Assembly: GCA_002482435.1 (NCBI GenBank)
Contig: DLFZ01000083.1
Coordinates: 1,816 to 8,928, forward strand
Length of the DNA: 7,113 bases
Direction of reading: 5' to 3'
Source: Christensenella sp. UBA7707
GTDB lineage: Bacteria; Bacillota; Clostridia; Christensenellales; CAG-138
Both the position numbers and the translations under genes were made by a program. This document shows positions 1-5,112 of the stretch, piece by piece (position 1 is the first letter of the stretch; every line of letters begins with the position of its first letter). The notes below the pieces were generated by a model that made no database searches, was not told where the DNA came from, and worked only from the letters and a program-made list of their open reading frames with translations.

Positions 1-1235
1 TCGTTGCGAAGCGTTTCAAGATCGTATGCGCGAACGTCCAGCCCGCCCACCTTCACGCTCCCTTCGGTCGCGTCGTAAAGGCGCGGAATGAGCTGGATGA
101 GCGAGGTCTTGGAGGAACCCGTGCCGCCGAGGATGCCGATCGTTTCGCCGGAGTTGATGTGGAGCTTGATGTTTTCAAGCGCCATGCGCTCCGCCTTTTC
201 GGAGTAGCGGAAGCTTACACCGTCGAAATCGACGGAGCCATCCTTCACGTTATAGACGGGGTTTTCGGGGTTGGAGAGCGTGCTTTTTTCCTCAAGCACC
301 GCAACGATACGGTGGCCGGACTCATCCGCGATTGTGATCATCACAAACACCATCGAGAGCATCATCAGGCTCATGAGCGTTTGAAAGCTGTAAATCATCA
401 GCGAGGAAAGCTGGCCGATGTTGAAGTTGAGCCCTTGCGTGGTGATGATGATGTAGGAACCGAAGGTTAAAATGAAAACCATGTTTACATACAGGCAGAA
501 CTGCATGACAGGGCCGTTGAATGCGAGTATTTTTTCGGCCCGCGTAAACTCGGCGCGCACATCCTCGGCCGCACGTTCAAACTTTTGCTTTTCGTAATCC
601 TCGCGGACGAAGGATTTTACAACGCGAATGCCCTGAATGTTTTCTTGGACGGAGGCGTTGAGCGCGTCGTACTTGCGGAACACCTTTTTGAAGATGGGGA
701 ATACCTTCCTGATAATAAGGTAAAGCGCTCCAGCGAGAACGGGGATTACGACCACGAAAACAAGCGCGAGCTTGCCGCCCATGATAAACGCCATCACCAC
801 GGCGAAAATGAGCATGAGCGGGCTTCGTATGGCCGTGCGGATGAGCATCATGTAAGCATTCTGCACGTTGCTTACGTCCGTGGTGAGCCTTGTAACAAGC
901 GACGACGATGAGAACCTGTCGATGTTTTCAAACGAAAAAGACTGGATGCTGTAAAACATATCCTTGCGCAAGTTGCGCGCAAAACCGCTCGAAGCTTTGG
1001 CGCTGGCGGTTCCCGCAAGCCTTCCGAACGTGAGCGAAAAACTCGCCATCACCAGCAGCAAAAGCCCGTATTTTAGAATGACGTCTAGCCCGCAGCCCTC
1101 TTTGATCTGGTTAACAAGCTGCGCCGTGATGAAGGGAATGATGCACTCAATCACGACCTCCAGCGAAATAAACAGCGGTGCCAGCAGAGAGGGCTTTTTA
1201 AACTCCCTCACACTTTTTATTAAAATCTTCCACAT
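1..1235 (-). CDS. ABC exporter half-transporter, permease fused to ATPase (3' part beyond window)
   Basis: Probable multidrug-type ABC exporter half-transporter in the cytoplasmic membrane. The reading frame gives 411 residues before the left edge cuts it. Residues about 15-310 form the six-helix exporter membrane domain, including the family-typical segments VTRLTTDVSNVQ (114-125) and VQENIQGIRVVKSF (196-209). The ATPase domain begins near 333, with an A-loop tyrosine (344, in VSFRY) and a Walker A at 370-377 reading GGTGSSKT. Its last glycine is replaced by serine, a variant I recall from Firmicute half-transporters of this type. The Q-loop, signature and Walker B are off the window. ATG 1235 is the first start after an in-frame stop; AGAGGAGA lies about 13 nt upstream, rather far. 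It lies 122 nt behind a MarR gene on the same strand, the usual layout of MarR plus a heterodimeric exporter pair. The partner is expected beyond the edge (inference). Substrate unknown. Confidence 0.93.
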   Translation of the reverse strand, partial: MWKILIKSVREFKKPSLLAPLFISLEVVIECIIPFITAQLVNQIKEGCGLDVILKYGLLLLVMASFSLTFGRLAGTASAKASSGFARNLRKDMFYSIQSFSFENIDRFSSSSLVTRLTTDVSNVQNAYMMLIRTAIRSPLMLIFAVVMAFIMGGKLALVFVVVIPVLAGALYLIIRKVFPIFKKVFRKYDALNASVQENIQGIRVVKSFVREDYEKQKFERAAEDVRAEFTRAEKILAFNGPVMQFCLYVNMVFILTFGSYIIITTQGLNFNIGQLSSLMIYSFQTLMSLMMLSMVFVMITIADESGHRIVAVLEEKSTLSNPENPVYNVKDGSVDFDGVSFRYSEKAERMALENIKLHINSGETIGILGGTGSSKTSLIQLIPRLYDATEGSVKVGGLDVRAYDLETLRN

Positions 1236-1260
1236 TCTGTTGAACGTTCTCCTCTTTTAC

Positions 1261-1323
1261 GGCGGCGTTTCCGCCGGATTTCAGCGCGTTTCCGCCGCGC
1301 CTGAAACGGGGGATCCAAATCCC
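1261..1323 (-). other. Hairpin-rich spacer between marR and the ABC gene
   Basis: The 122-nt gap between the MarR stop and the ABC start holds three inverted repeats. 1264-1275 gives a GGCG/CGCC stem closed by a GAAA tetraloop on the transcribed strand. 1284-1300 gives GCGCG/CGCGC with a 7-nt loop. 1310-1323 gives GGGAT/ATCCC with a 4-nt loop. The first two share the direct repeat GGCGGAAACGC (minus strand). None is followed by a T-run, so this is not an intrinsic terminator. It may stabilise or attenuate the downstream message; function is inferred only. Confidence 0.4.
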
Positions 1324-1357
1324 TGTGTCTGAAAACCGCAATCTTAGCGCATTACGC

Positions 1358-1828
1358 TTAACGGGGCACGCCTTCGCGTACATCATCGGCACCTGCTTGG
1401 AACATTGCGTCGTTTTTGATGGAATCCAAGTGCTCTACAAGCTTTTCAAGAAGCGCTTCGAGTTGATCTCTTTCCTCCATGTTCAGGCATTCGAACATGC
1501 GAGTAAGCGTTTTCATATAATGCTCCTTCACCGAAAGCGCCAAGCTTGTGCCGGCATCCGTAAGCGCAAGCTTTACCTGCCGCTTGTCGCTGCGGCTCTT
1601 TCTGCGTTCAATCCAGCCGGCTTCTTCGATTTTTTGAAGAATCTCGCTCAAAGCGCCGGAGCTTATTTCAAGCGCGTCCTGAAGCTCCTTTTGCGTAAGC
1701 TCTCCGCGTTTTAAGAGCGTTACGAGAATGCGCCGCTGCCCCGCTTTGCCGCCAGTTTGATAGTACAGAAAATGCCCGCATGCCCTTAGGCGGGCAGCCA
1801 GCAAATGCTCTTGCGTAAATTCCGGCAC
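1358..1828 (-). CDS. MarR-family transcriptional repressor
   Basis: Winged-helix DNA-binding protein of 156 residues, the usual MarR length, expected to act as a dimer. The helix-turn-helix covers about residues 44-71 (LTQKELQDALEISSGALSEI, then LQKIEEAGWIERR). The wing follows at 72-91, with the family-typical SDKRQVKLALTDAG segment. The C-terminal helices (95-138) would complete the dimer interface. The start is GTG at 1828, chosen because AGGTGA lies just upstream (minus strand) and no better in-frame start exists. A promoter and two identical palindromes lie directly upstream, so it most likely represses itself and the ABC gene behind it and is released by a ligand or stress signal. Neither the signal nor the exported substrate can be read from the sequence. 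The family is clear; the physiological role is inference. Confidence 0.93.
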   Translation of the reverse strand: MPEFTQEHLLAARLRACGHFLYYQTGGKAGQRRILVTLLKRGELTQKELQDALEISSGALSEILQKIEEAGWIERRKSRSDKRQVKLALTDAGTSLALSVKEHYMKTLTRMFECLNMEERDQLEALLEKLVEHLDSIKNDAMFQAGADDVREGVPR

Positions 1829-1846
1829 AATATCACCTCATTTTTA

Positions 1847-1873
1847 CTTGGTACCAAGAAGTTTGGTACCAAG
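1847..1873. promoter_or_regulatory. Duplicated palindromic operator, likely for the MarR repressor
   Basis: Two palindromes, CTTGGTACCAAG (1847-1858) and TTTGGTACCAAG (1862-1873), share the 11-bp core TTGGTACCAAG. Their centres are 15 bp apart, about one and a half helical turns. They sit between the -10 box (1878-1883) and the marR ribosome binding site, covering the predicted transcription start. That is where a repressor would block initiation. Assignment to the adjacent MarR protein is inference from position. Confidence 0.75.
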
Positions 1874-1877
1874 CGAT

Positions 1878-1906
1878 ATTTTACCGCCGTTTGTCGCGTT
1901 TTGCAA
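1878..1906 (-). promoter_or_regulatory. marR-ABC operon promoter
   Basis: On the minus strand a -35 box TTGCAA (1901-1906) is separated by 17 bp from a -10 box TAAAAT (1878-1883). Transcription would start near 1871, inside the second operator palindrome. It lies downstream of the preceding gene's terminator, so marR appears to be its own unit. Confidence 0.7.
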
Positions 1907-1934
1907 TGGCTATTTTTATGCTTTTTAAAGGTAC

Positions 1935-1968
1935 AAAAAAAGCCGATTGGCTTTTTCCAAACGGCTTT
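1935..1968 (-). terminator. Intrinsic terminator of the two-helix membrane protein gene
   Basis: Begins about 20 nt after the stop of the gene at 1988-2596. On the minus strand AAAGCCG (1962-1968) pairs with CGGCTTT (1939-1945). A nested TTGG/CCAA stem lies inside, and the hairpin is followed by a run of T. A shorter alternative fold, AAAAAGCC with GGCTTTTT (1937-1956), uses the same T-run. Confidence 0.8.
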
Positions 1969-1987
1969 GCGGGGTTTTGGGTCAAAA

Positions 1988-2596
1988 TTACAGGTTGATG
2001 TCCGAAGGAAGTACACCCATGCTCTTTTTCCTTTGGATGCTGCCCGCTTTGAAGAAAAGCTGGGCATGCCCGCCATCCTCCACGTTAAACAAATACGGCG
2101 GCTGCTCGTAGGTGCCGTAAAGGTTTGCGTAAGAAGTCGTCAAAGCGTTTTGCTTTTGGTTGGTTGTAACCTCTATGCTTTCGCCGTTTTTCAAAGCGGG
2201 AAGCGTCATGCCGTTGAGCGCGATGGGGTAGGTTGCAAACGAACCGGCAAAGCTTTTTTCGCGCGTGATACGAAGCAGCGCCGGCTTATCAAGAAGCTCC
2301 GCGCGGTCGACCACGGCGGCAATGGCTCTGGCTGAACGCGTTTTGTAATTGCCCATTTTGCAGTTTTTGGAGATCAGGTATGACAAGAGCCCGCCGAGCG
2401 CCGCGCACAATATGCCGGTAAGATAGGGCGTAAACTCGCCCTCCAAAAACAGCGCTCCGAGAAAGAAGCCGAGAACCTCAAACACAAACCACAAAATAAG
2501 CCCAAGCGCAGCAAACGGCCATGGGTTTCTGCCGCGCGCGAGTGCGTTTTTCTTGTTGGTGGTAAAGAGCATTGTCACCGCGAGAATTTCGAGCAT
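1988..2596 (-). CDS. Two-helix membrane protein with a C-terminal soluble domain, function unknown
   Basis: I do not recognise this 202-residue protein. It begins with a short basic segment (KKNALARGRNPWP, 15-27). Two hydrophobic helices follow at about 27-49 and 56-76, with a conserved-looking W-F-x-F-E-x-x-G-F pattern in the first. After a basic linker (77-92) comes a likely folded beta-rich domain at about 104-187, with I-x-L-N-G (125-129), L-K-N-G-E-S-I-E-V (135-143) and a Tyr-rich stretch. The LNG...LKNGESIEV spacing recalls small beta-sandwich domains of the PEGA or DUF2846 kind, but that is only a resemblance. ATG 2596 is preceded by a G-rich ribosome binding site (GGGGGA). It has its own promoter and terminator, so it is probably monocistronic. 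By the positive-inside rule the domain could be cytoplasmic; topology is uncertain. Confidence 0.82.
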   Translation of the reverse strand: MLEILAVTMLFTTNKKNALARGRNPWPFAALGLILWFVFEVLGFFLGALFLEGEFTPYLTGILCAALGGLLSYLISKNCKMGNYKTRSARAIAAVVDRAELLDKPALLRITREKSFAGSFATYPIALNGMTLPALKNGESIEVTTNQKQNALTTSYANLYGTYEQPPYLFNVEDGGHAQLFFKAGSIQRKKSMGVLPSDINL

Positions 2597-2638
2597 ATGG
2601 TTTCCCCCACATAGGCGCAGGCGCGCCGCTTTGCTTTT

Positions 2639-2667
2639 AGTATAAACGGGAGCGCAGCGCTCGTCAA
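2639..2667 (-). promoter_or_regulatory. Promoter of the two-helix membrane protein gene, with palindromes
   Basis: Minus-strand TTGACG (2662-2667), a 17-bp spacer and TATACT (2639-2644) closely match a sigma-A promoter. The spacer contains a perfect odd-centred palindrome, GAGCGC-A-GCGCTC (2650-2662). A second, GGAATG-G-CATTCC (2678-2690), lies just upstream of the -35. Neither has a T-run, so operators are more likely than terminators, but no regulator is identified. Confidence 0.75.
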
Positions 2668-2695
2668 TTTAGGAACGGGAATGGCATTCCAAAAC

Positions 2696-3208
2696 TCACA
2701 AAGCGCTCCGCGCCACGAGCCGCTTGCAAAAAAGCTCGGAATGCACGCATTCGGTAATCAAAAACGCACGTTTTGCGGCCTCCCATTCTTGCGGAGCCAC
2801 GCCGCCCGCCTCTTGCACGGAAAATCCCTCCCGCAGGTAAAACGCTTTCGCCCACGATGCGTTTTTGAGCGTTTTGAGCAGGAACAGCGTACAGCCTTGC
2901 GCCTGCGCGGCCTCTTGCGCCGCGTTGACAAGCGCGTGGCCAATGCCCTCTCTTTGCCGCGGAAGTTTTACAAAAAGACCGGTGATCATACAGTACGGCC
3001 GCTCGGTTTTGTAGGAAACCCAGCCGAGCGGCTCAAGTCCCGCCTCCGCCAAAAGGACGTTGTTGGTTTGGAGGAGGTCCCGAAACGTATCAAGGCTGCC
3101 CGGCAAGTGCCGCCGGGGTTCACAAAGGAGGTTTGCGCTGTTGTAGCACAAAAGCAGGCGTTTTGCGTCCGCAAAGCAATCGCCGCAGGCGCGCAGCAGA
3201 ACAGGCAT
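2696..3208 (-). CDS. GNAT-family N-acetyltransferase
   Basis: A 170-residue acetyl-CoA-dependent acyltransferase, a single GNAT domain of usual size, presumably cytosolic. Motif A is clear: the beta strand ITGLFVKLP (75-83) runs into the acetyl-CoA pyrophosphate loop Q-R-E-G-I-G (85-90) and the helix HALVNAAQEAA. Motif B is present as NASWAKAFYLREGF (116-129), with the tyrosine and GF ending typical of the fold. The N-terminal part (1-60) carries acceptor-binding elements and does not identify the substrate. ATG 3208 is well supported by AAGGAG 8 nt upstream and a near-consensus promoter. The protein is fairly cysteine-rich (9, 11, 21, 29, 73, 106, 154, 161). It could acetylate a small amine, an antibiotic or a protein N-terminus; the sequence does not decide. 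It ends about 29 bases before the next gene's -35 box and has no obvious strong terminator. Confidence 0.92.
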   Translation of the reverse strand: MPVLLRACGDCFADAKRLLLCYNSANLLCEPRRHLPGSLDTFRDLLQTNNVLLAEAGLEPLGWVSYKTERPYCMITGLFVKLPRQREGIGHALVNAAQEAAQAQGCTLFLLKTLKNASWAKAFYLREGFSVQEAGGVAPQEWEAAKRAFLITECVHSELFCKRLVARSAL

Positions 3209-3231
3209 ATGATCATCTCCTTGGTAAAAAT

Positions 3232-3260
3232 AGTATAAAATCGTGAGGCTTCGTTGTCAA
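3232..3260 (-). promoter_or_regulatory. Promoter of the GNAT gene
   Basis: Minus-strand TTGACA (3255-3260), a 17-bp spacer and TATACT (3232-3237): a perfect -35 and a five-of-six -10. Transcription would start near 3225, only about 17 nt before the GNAT start codon, leaving room for the AAGGAG site and little else. This is probably the strongest promoter in the window. Confidence 0.85.
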
Positions 3261-3461
3261 TTTATTATACTGAGGCAAGTTGGATGGTGTGCATTTGCGC
3301 GCATCCGCGTCATTGATAACGCGAGACAGAGCTTTTGCCTGTGGCCTGCTGTGTTGTAATACATATGAAAAATACGCACCTTGTTATGCAGCTTGCCCGC
3401 AGTACGCCCGTGGGACGTTTGGCTTCTATCAAGTGGGAGGCTTTTTTTGGTACAAAGGCGA
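3261..3461. other. Spacer without a supported gene
   Basis: Between the GNAT promoter and the MFS terminator I find no ORF with a ribosome binding site or convincing composition. On the plus strand it contains consecutive inverted repeats: 3282-3306 (GGATG/CATCC with an inner GU-containing stem) and 3306-3323 (CGCGT/ACGCG). A weak stem at 3422-3441 (GCTTCT/GGAGGC) is followed by seven T (3442-3448). This could be a small plus-strand transcript, but no good plus promoter is seen. Confidence 0.3.
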
Positions 3462-3503
3462 AAAAACAATGCCTGCAGCACAAAGGCGGCAGGCATTGTT
3501 TTT
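3462..3503 (-). terminator. Bidirectional intrinsic terminator after the MFS gene
   Basis: A perfect 15-bp stem (3462-3476 with 3489-3503) encloses a 12-nt loop. The arms run from A5 through CAATGCCTGC to its complement ending in T5. Both strands therefore show a GC stem followed by a T-run. It lies 15 nt after the MFS stop codon and would end that transcript; it could also stop plus-strand transcription coming through 3261-3461. Confidence 0.92.
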
Positions 3504-3518
3504 AAATGCTTGCTTATC

Positions 3519-4712
3519 TTATTCTTTTACCGCGCTCAGGCGCAGTGCGTCCATGCGTCGGTTGAGCACTTCCATGGTAACCGCCATCAAAACAAGAAGC
3601 CCGAGCAGGTAATACGGGAGAAGGCCGTTTGTAAGGTAGGTGGCAAGGAAGCCGAAAAGCGGCGGCATGGCTGTACCGCCGATGTACGCAAACGCCATCT
3701 GCACGCCCATGACGGACTGTGAGTTTTTGGCGCCGAAGTTTTTTGGCGTTTCATGGAGCATGCTCGGATATACGGGCGCGCAGCCGAGCCCAAGCAGGAA
3801 AAACGCGGGGAGAAGCACCGCATTGTTAAGCGGCAGCAAAATAAGAAGCGCCCCGAGGCCGATGAGCGCGTGCCCCAGGCGTATCATTTGGCGGTTATGA
3901 AGTTTCATGGTGAGGAAACCAGAAAGGAATCTGCCCGCTGTGATGCCGAAATAGTAAAGGGAAACCCACTGCGTGGCGGTTTCCTTCGCGATGCCGCGCA
4001 TCATCACCAAATAGCTGCTGCCCCAAAGCCCCGCCGTGTATTCTATGGCGCAATAGCAGAAAAATGAGAGAAGCGCGGGGAATGCACCCGGCAACCTTAA
4101 CACCTCGCGCATGCTTAACGCGGCAGGCGCAGTGGAAGGCTCGTCCGTTTGTGATTGCGCCTTCATTTTGTTCCAAAGCGGCAGCGAGGCGAGAAGAATC
4201 GCCACAAGCCCAAACTGAATGTACGACACCGTGCGGTAACCTGCGTGCCACGAACCAAGCCCTACAAGGCAGGCCGACATGACGACCGGTCCGAGCGTTG
4301 CTCCGATGCCCCAAAAGCAATGGAGCCAGCTCATGTGCTTGGCCTTGTAGTGGAGCGCAATATAGTTGTTGAGCGCCGCATCCACACAGCCGCCGCCCAA
4401 GCCAAGGGGGATCATCAAAAGGCACAGCACATAAAAGTTGTTGACAAAGGAAATGCTCATAAGCGCCGCGGCTGTCAAAAGCACGCTCACGGCAGTGACC
4501 TTGCCCGTACCGAAACGGCGGATGAGCTTGGCGCTGACGATGCTTGACACCACCGTGCCGCCCGCCGCGATGATGGATGCAAGGCCCGCAAACGAAAGCG
4601 GTACGCCAAGCGAGCCGTAAATGCTCGGCCATGCCGAGCCGAGAAGCGAATCCGGAAGCCCGAGGCTGATGAAGGAAAGGTAAATGACCACCAAAAGAAG
4701 CGTTGAAACCAT
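3519..4712 (-). CDS. Major facilitator superfamily transporter (FucP/YbjJ-like group)
   Basis: A 397-residue integral membrane protein with alternating hydrophobic segments consistent with 12 helices in two halves, joined by a polar loop at about 180-205. Family signatures are LGLPDSLLGSAWP in helix 1 (17-29), a motif-A-like AKLIRRFGTGK loop (61-71), GLGGGCVDAALNN (103-115) and LHCFWGIGATLGP (129-141). The last two are typical of the FucP/YbjJ-like MFS branch, which includes sugar transporters and uncharacterised members. Uptake or efflux cannot be told. I prefer ATG 4712 because GGGGAG lies 5 nt upstream. An upstream in-frame GTG at 4733 would add seven residues but has only a weak site. It has its own promoter and terminator, and is divergent from the lipoprotein unit across a 271-bp spacer. 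A role in carbohydrate use with that lipoprotein is possible but unproven. Confidence 0.93.
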   Translation of the reverse strand: MVSTLLLVVIYLSFISLGLPDSLLGSAWPSIYGSLGVPLSFAGLASIIAAGGTVVSSIVSAKLIRRFGTGKVTAVSVLLTAAALMSISFVNNFYVLCLLMIPLGLGGGCVDAALNNYIALHYKAKHMSWLHCFWGIGATLGPVVMSACLVGLGSWHAGYRTVSYIQFGLVAILLASLPLWNKMKAQSQTDEPSTAPAALSMREVLRLPGAFPALLSFFCYCAIEYTAGLWGSSYLVMMRGIAKETATQWVSLYYFGITAGRFLSGFLTMKLHNRQMIRLGHALIGLGALLILLPLNNAVLLPAFFLLGLGCAPVYPSMLHETPKNFGAKNSQSVMGVQMAFAYIGGTAMPPLFGFLATYLTNGLLPYYLLGLLVLMAVTMEVLNRRMDALRLSAVKE

Positions 4713-4757
4713 AAGGACTCCCCATTGCCGCACATGAGCGCGCGCCTTAATTTTTAC

Positions 4758-4795
4758 ATTATGCTAAGCATAGCGCAGGGAAAATTTAGTTGCAA
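4758..4795 (-). promoter_or_regulatory. Probable MFS promoter overlapped by a palindrome
   Basis: On the minus strand TTGCAA (4790-4795) lies 18 bp from TATGCT (4766-4771). A better -10 by itself, CATAAT (4758-4763), lacks a good -35. A perfect odd-centred palindrome, TATGCT-A-AGCATA (4760-4772), covers this -10 region and looks like an operator. No dedicated regulator is encoded next to it. Confidence 0.5.
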
Positions 4796-4836
4796 GCCTG
4801 AAATGGCACGTGTTTTCATAAAAGGATAGATGTATG

Positions 4837-4860
4837 TTGTGCAAAAGAAAACCTGCACAA
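4837..4860. repeat. Inverted repeat TTGTGCA-N10-TGCACAA
   Basis: Perfect 7-bp arms (4837-4843 and 4854-4860) flank an A-rich 10-nt centre in the divergent spacer. The arm spacing is about one and a half to two helical turns, as for a dimeric regulator. It is not followed by a T-run. Confidence 0.5.
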
Positions 4861-4888
4861 ATCGTGCTACGCAGATAGATGCTTTTTT

Positions 4889-4909
4889 GCGCAATGCCAA
4901 GAATTGCGC
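4889..4909. repeat. Inverted repeat GCGCAAT-N7-ATTGCGC
   Basis: Perfect 7-bp arms (4889-4895 and 4903-4909). The right arm contains a possible plus-strand -35, TTGCGC (4904-4909), 16 bp before TAAATT (4926-4931), which could drive the small ORF and lipoprotein. The promoter is weak by consensus. Overlap of the repeat with it would suit repression. T6 precedes the hairpin on the plus strand (so A6 follows it on the minus strand), which argues against a terminator. Confidence 0.4.
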
Positions 4910-4983
4910 GCGCGGGAAAACTGTGTAAATTTTTCGTAAACCATGCTTTCGTGTTGTGGAAAAATGCAAAGCCTTGCAAGGAA

Positions 4984-5112
4984 ATGGTGTATACTATCAA
5001 GGACGGCAACGATAATCAGCCCATGGATTCTATGAAGTACGGCGATTTGAACATCACCTTGGGTTCGGGCACGCTTTTGAGCGAGTTATGCACGGGAAAG
5101 GAACTGTTATGA
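4984..5112 (+). CDS. Small ORF coupled to the lipoprotein start (42 aa), unknown
   Basis: A 42-residue ORF beginning MVYTIKDGNDNQ and ending SELCTGKELL. I do not recognise it. Support for coding: third codon positions are G/C-rich like the genes around it, and its TGA overlaps the lipoprotein ATG in an ATGA junction, the classic layout for translational coupling. Against: the AAGGA before ATG 4984 is only 2-3 nt away, so GTG 4987 may be the true start. An in-frame ATG at 4879 would give 77 residues but has no ribosome binding site, and its added part looks non-coding. There is no signal peptide or membrane helix. Alternatives are a leader peptide that gates lipoprotein translation, or the end of a decayed gene. 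The lipoprotein's ribosome binding site lies inside it. Confidence 0.45.
   Translation: MVYTIKDGNDNQPMDSMKYGDLNITLGSGTLLSELCTGKELL

Noticed and set aside
1198..1392. 64-codon minus-strand ORF (GTG start) bridging the marR end and the ABC start, with a protein-like C-terminus
   Set aside because: It overlaps both the MarR end and the first 38 nt of the ABC gene, has a weak start context and most of it spans the hairpin spacer. It is most likely an out-of-frame shadow, though a MarR frameshift variant cannot be fully excluded.
1805..2335. 176-codon plus-strand ORF
   Set aside because: It runs antisense through the marR operator, a terminator and the membrane protein gene; a shadow of genuine minus-strand coding.
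3365..3505. 46-codon plus-strand ORF (ATG 3365) ending in the MFS terminator
   Set aside because: No ribosome binding site, and its last third is the terminator hairpin itself.
4713..4733. Upstream GTG start for the MFS protein
   Set aside because: No good ribosome binding site; ATG 4712 has GGGGAG at a normal distance and gives a typical MFS N-terminus.
4879..4983. Longer 77-residue version of the small ORF
   Set aside because: No ribosome binding site. The extra segment overlaps the inverted repeat and candidate promoter and lacks coding-like third-position bias.
4951..5000. Possible GEMM-like (cyclic-di-GMP) riboswitch, suggested by GCAAAGCC
   Set aside because: The other conserved aptamer blocks and the expected stem pairing are missing.
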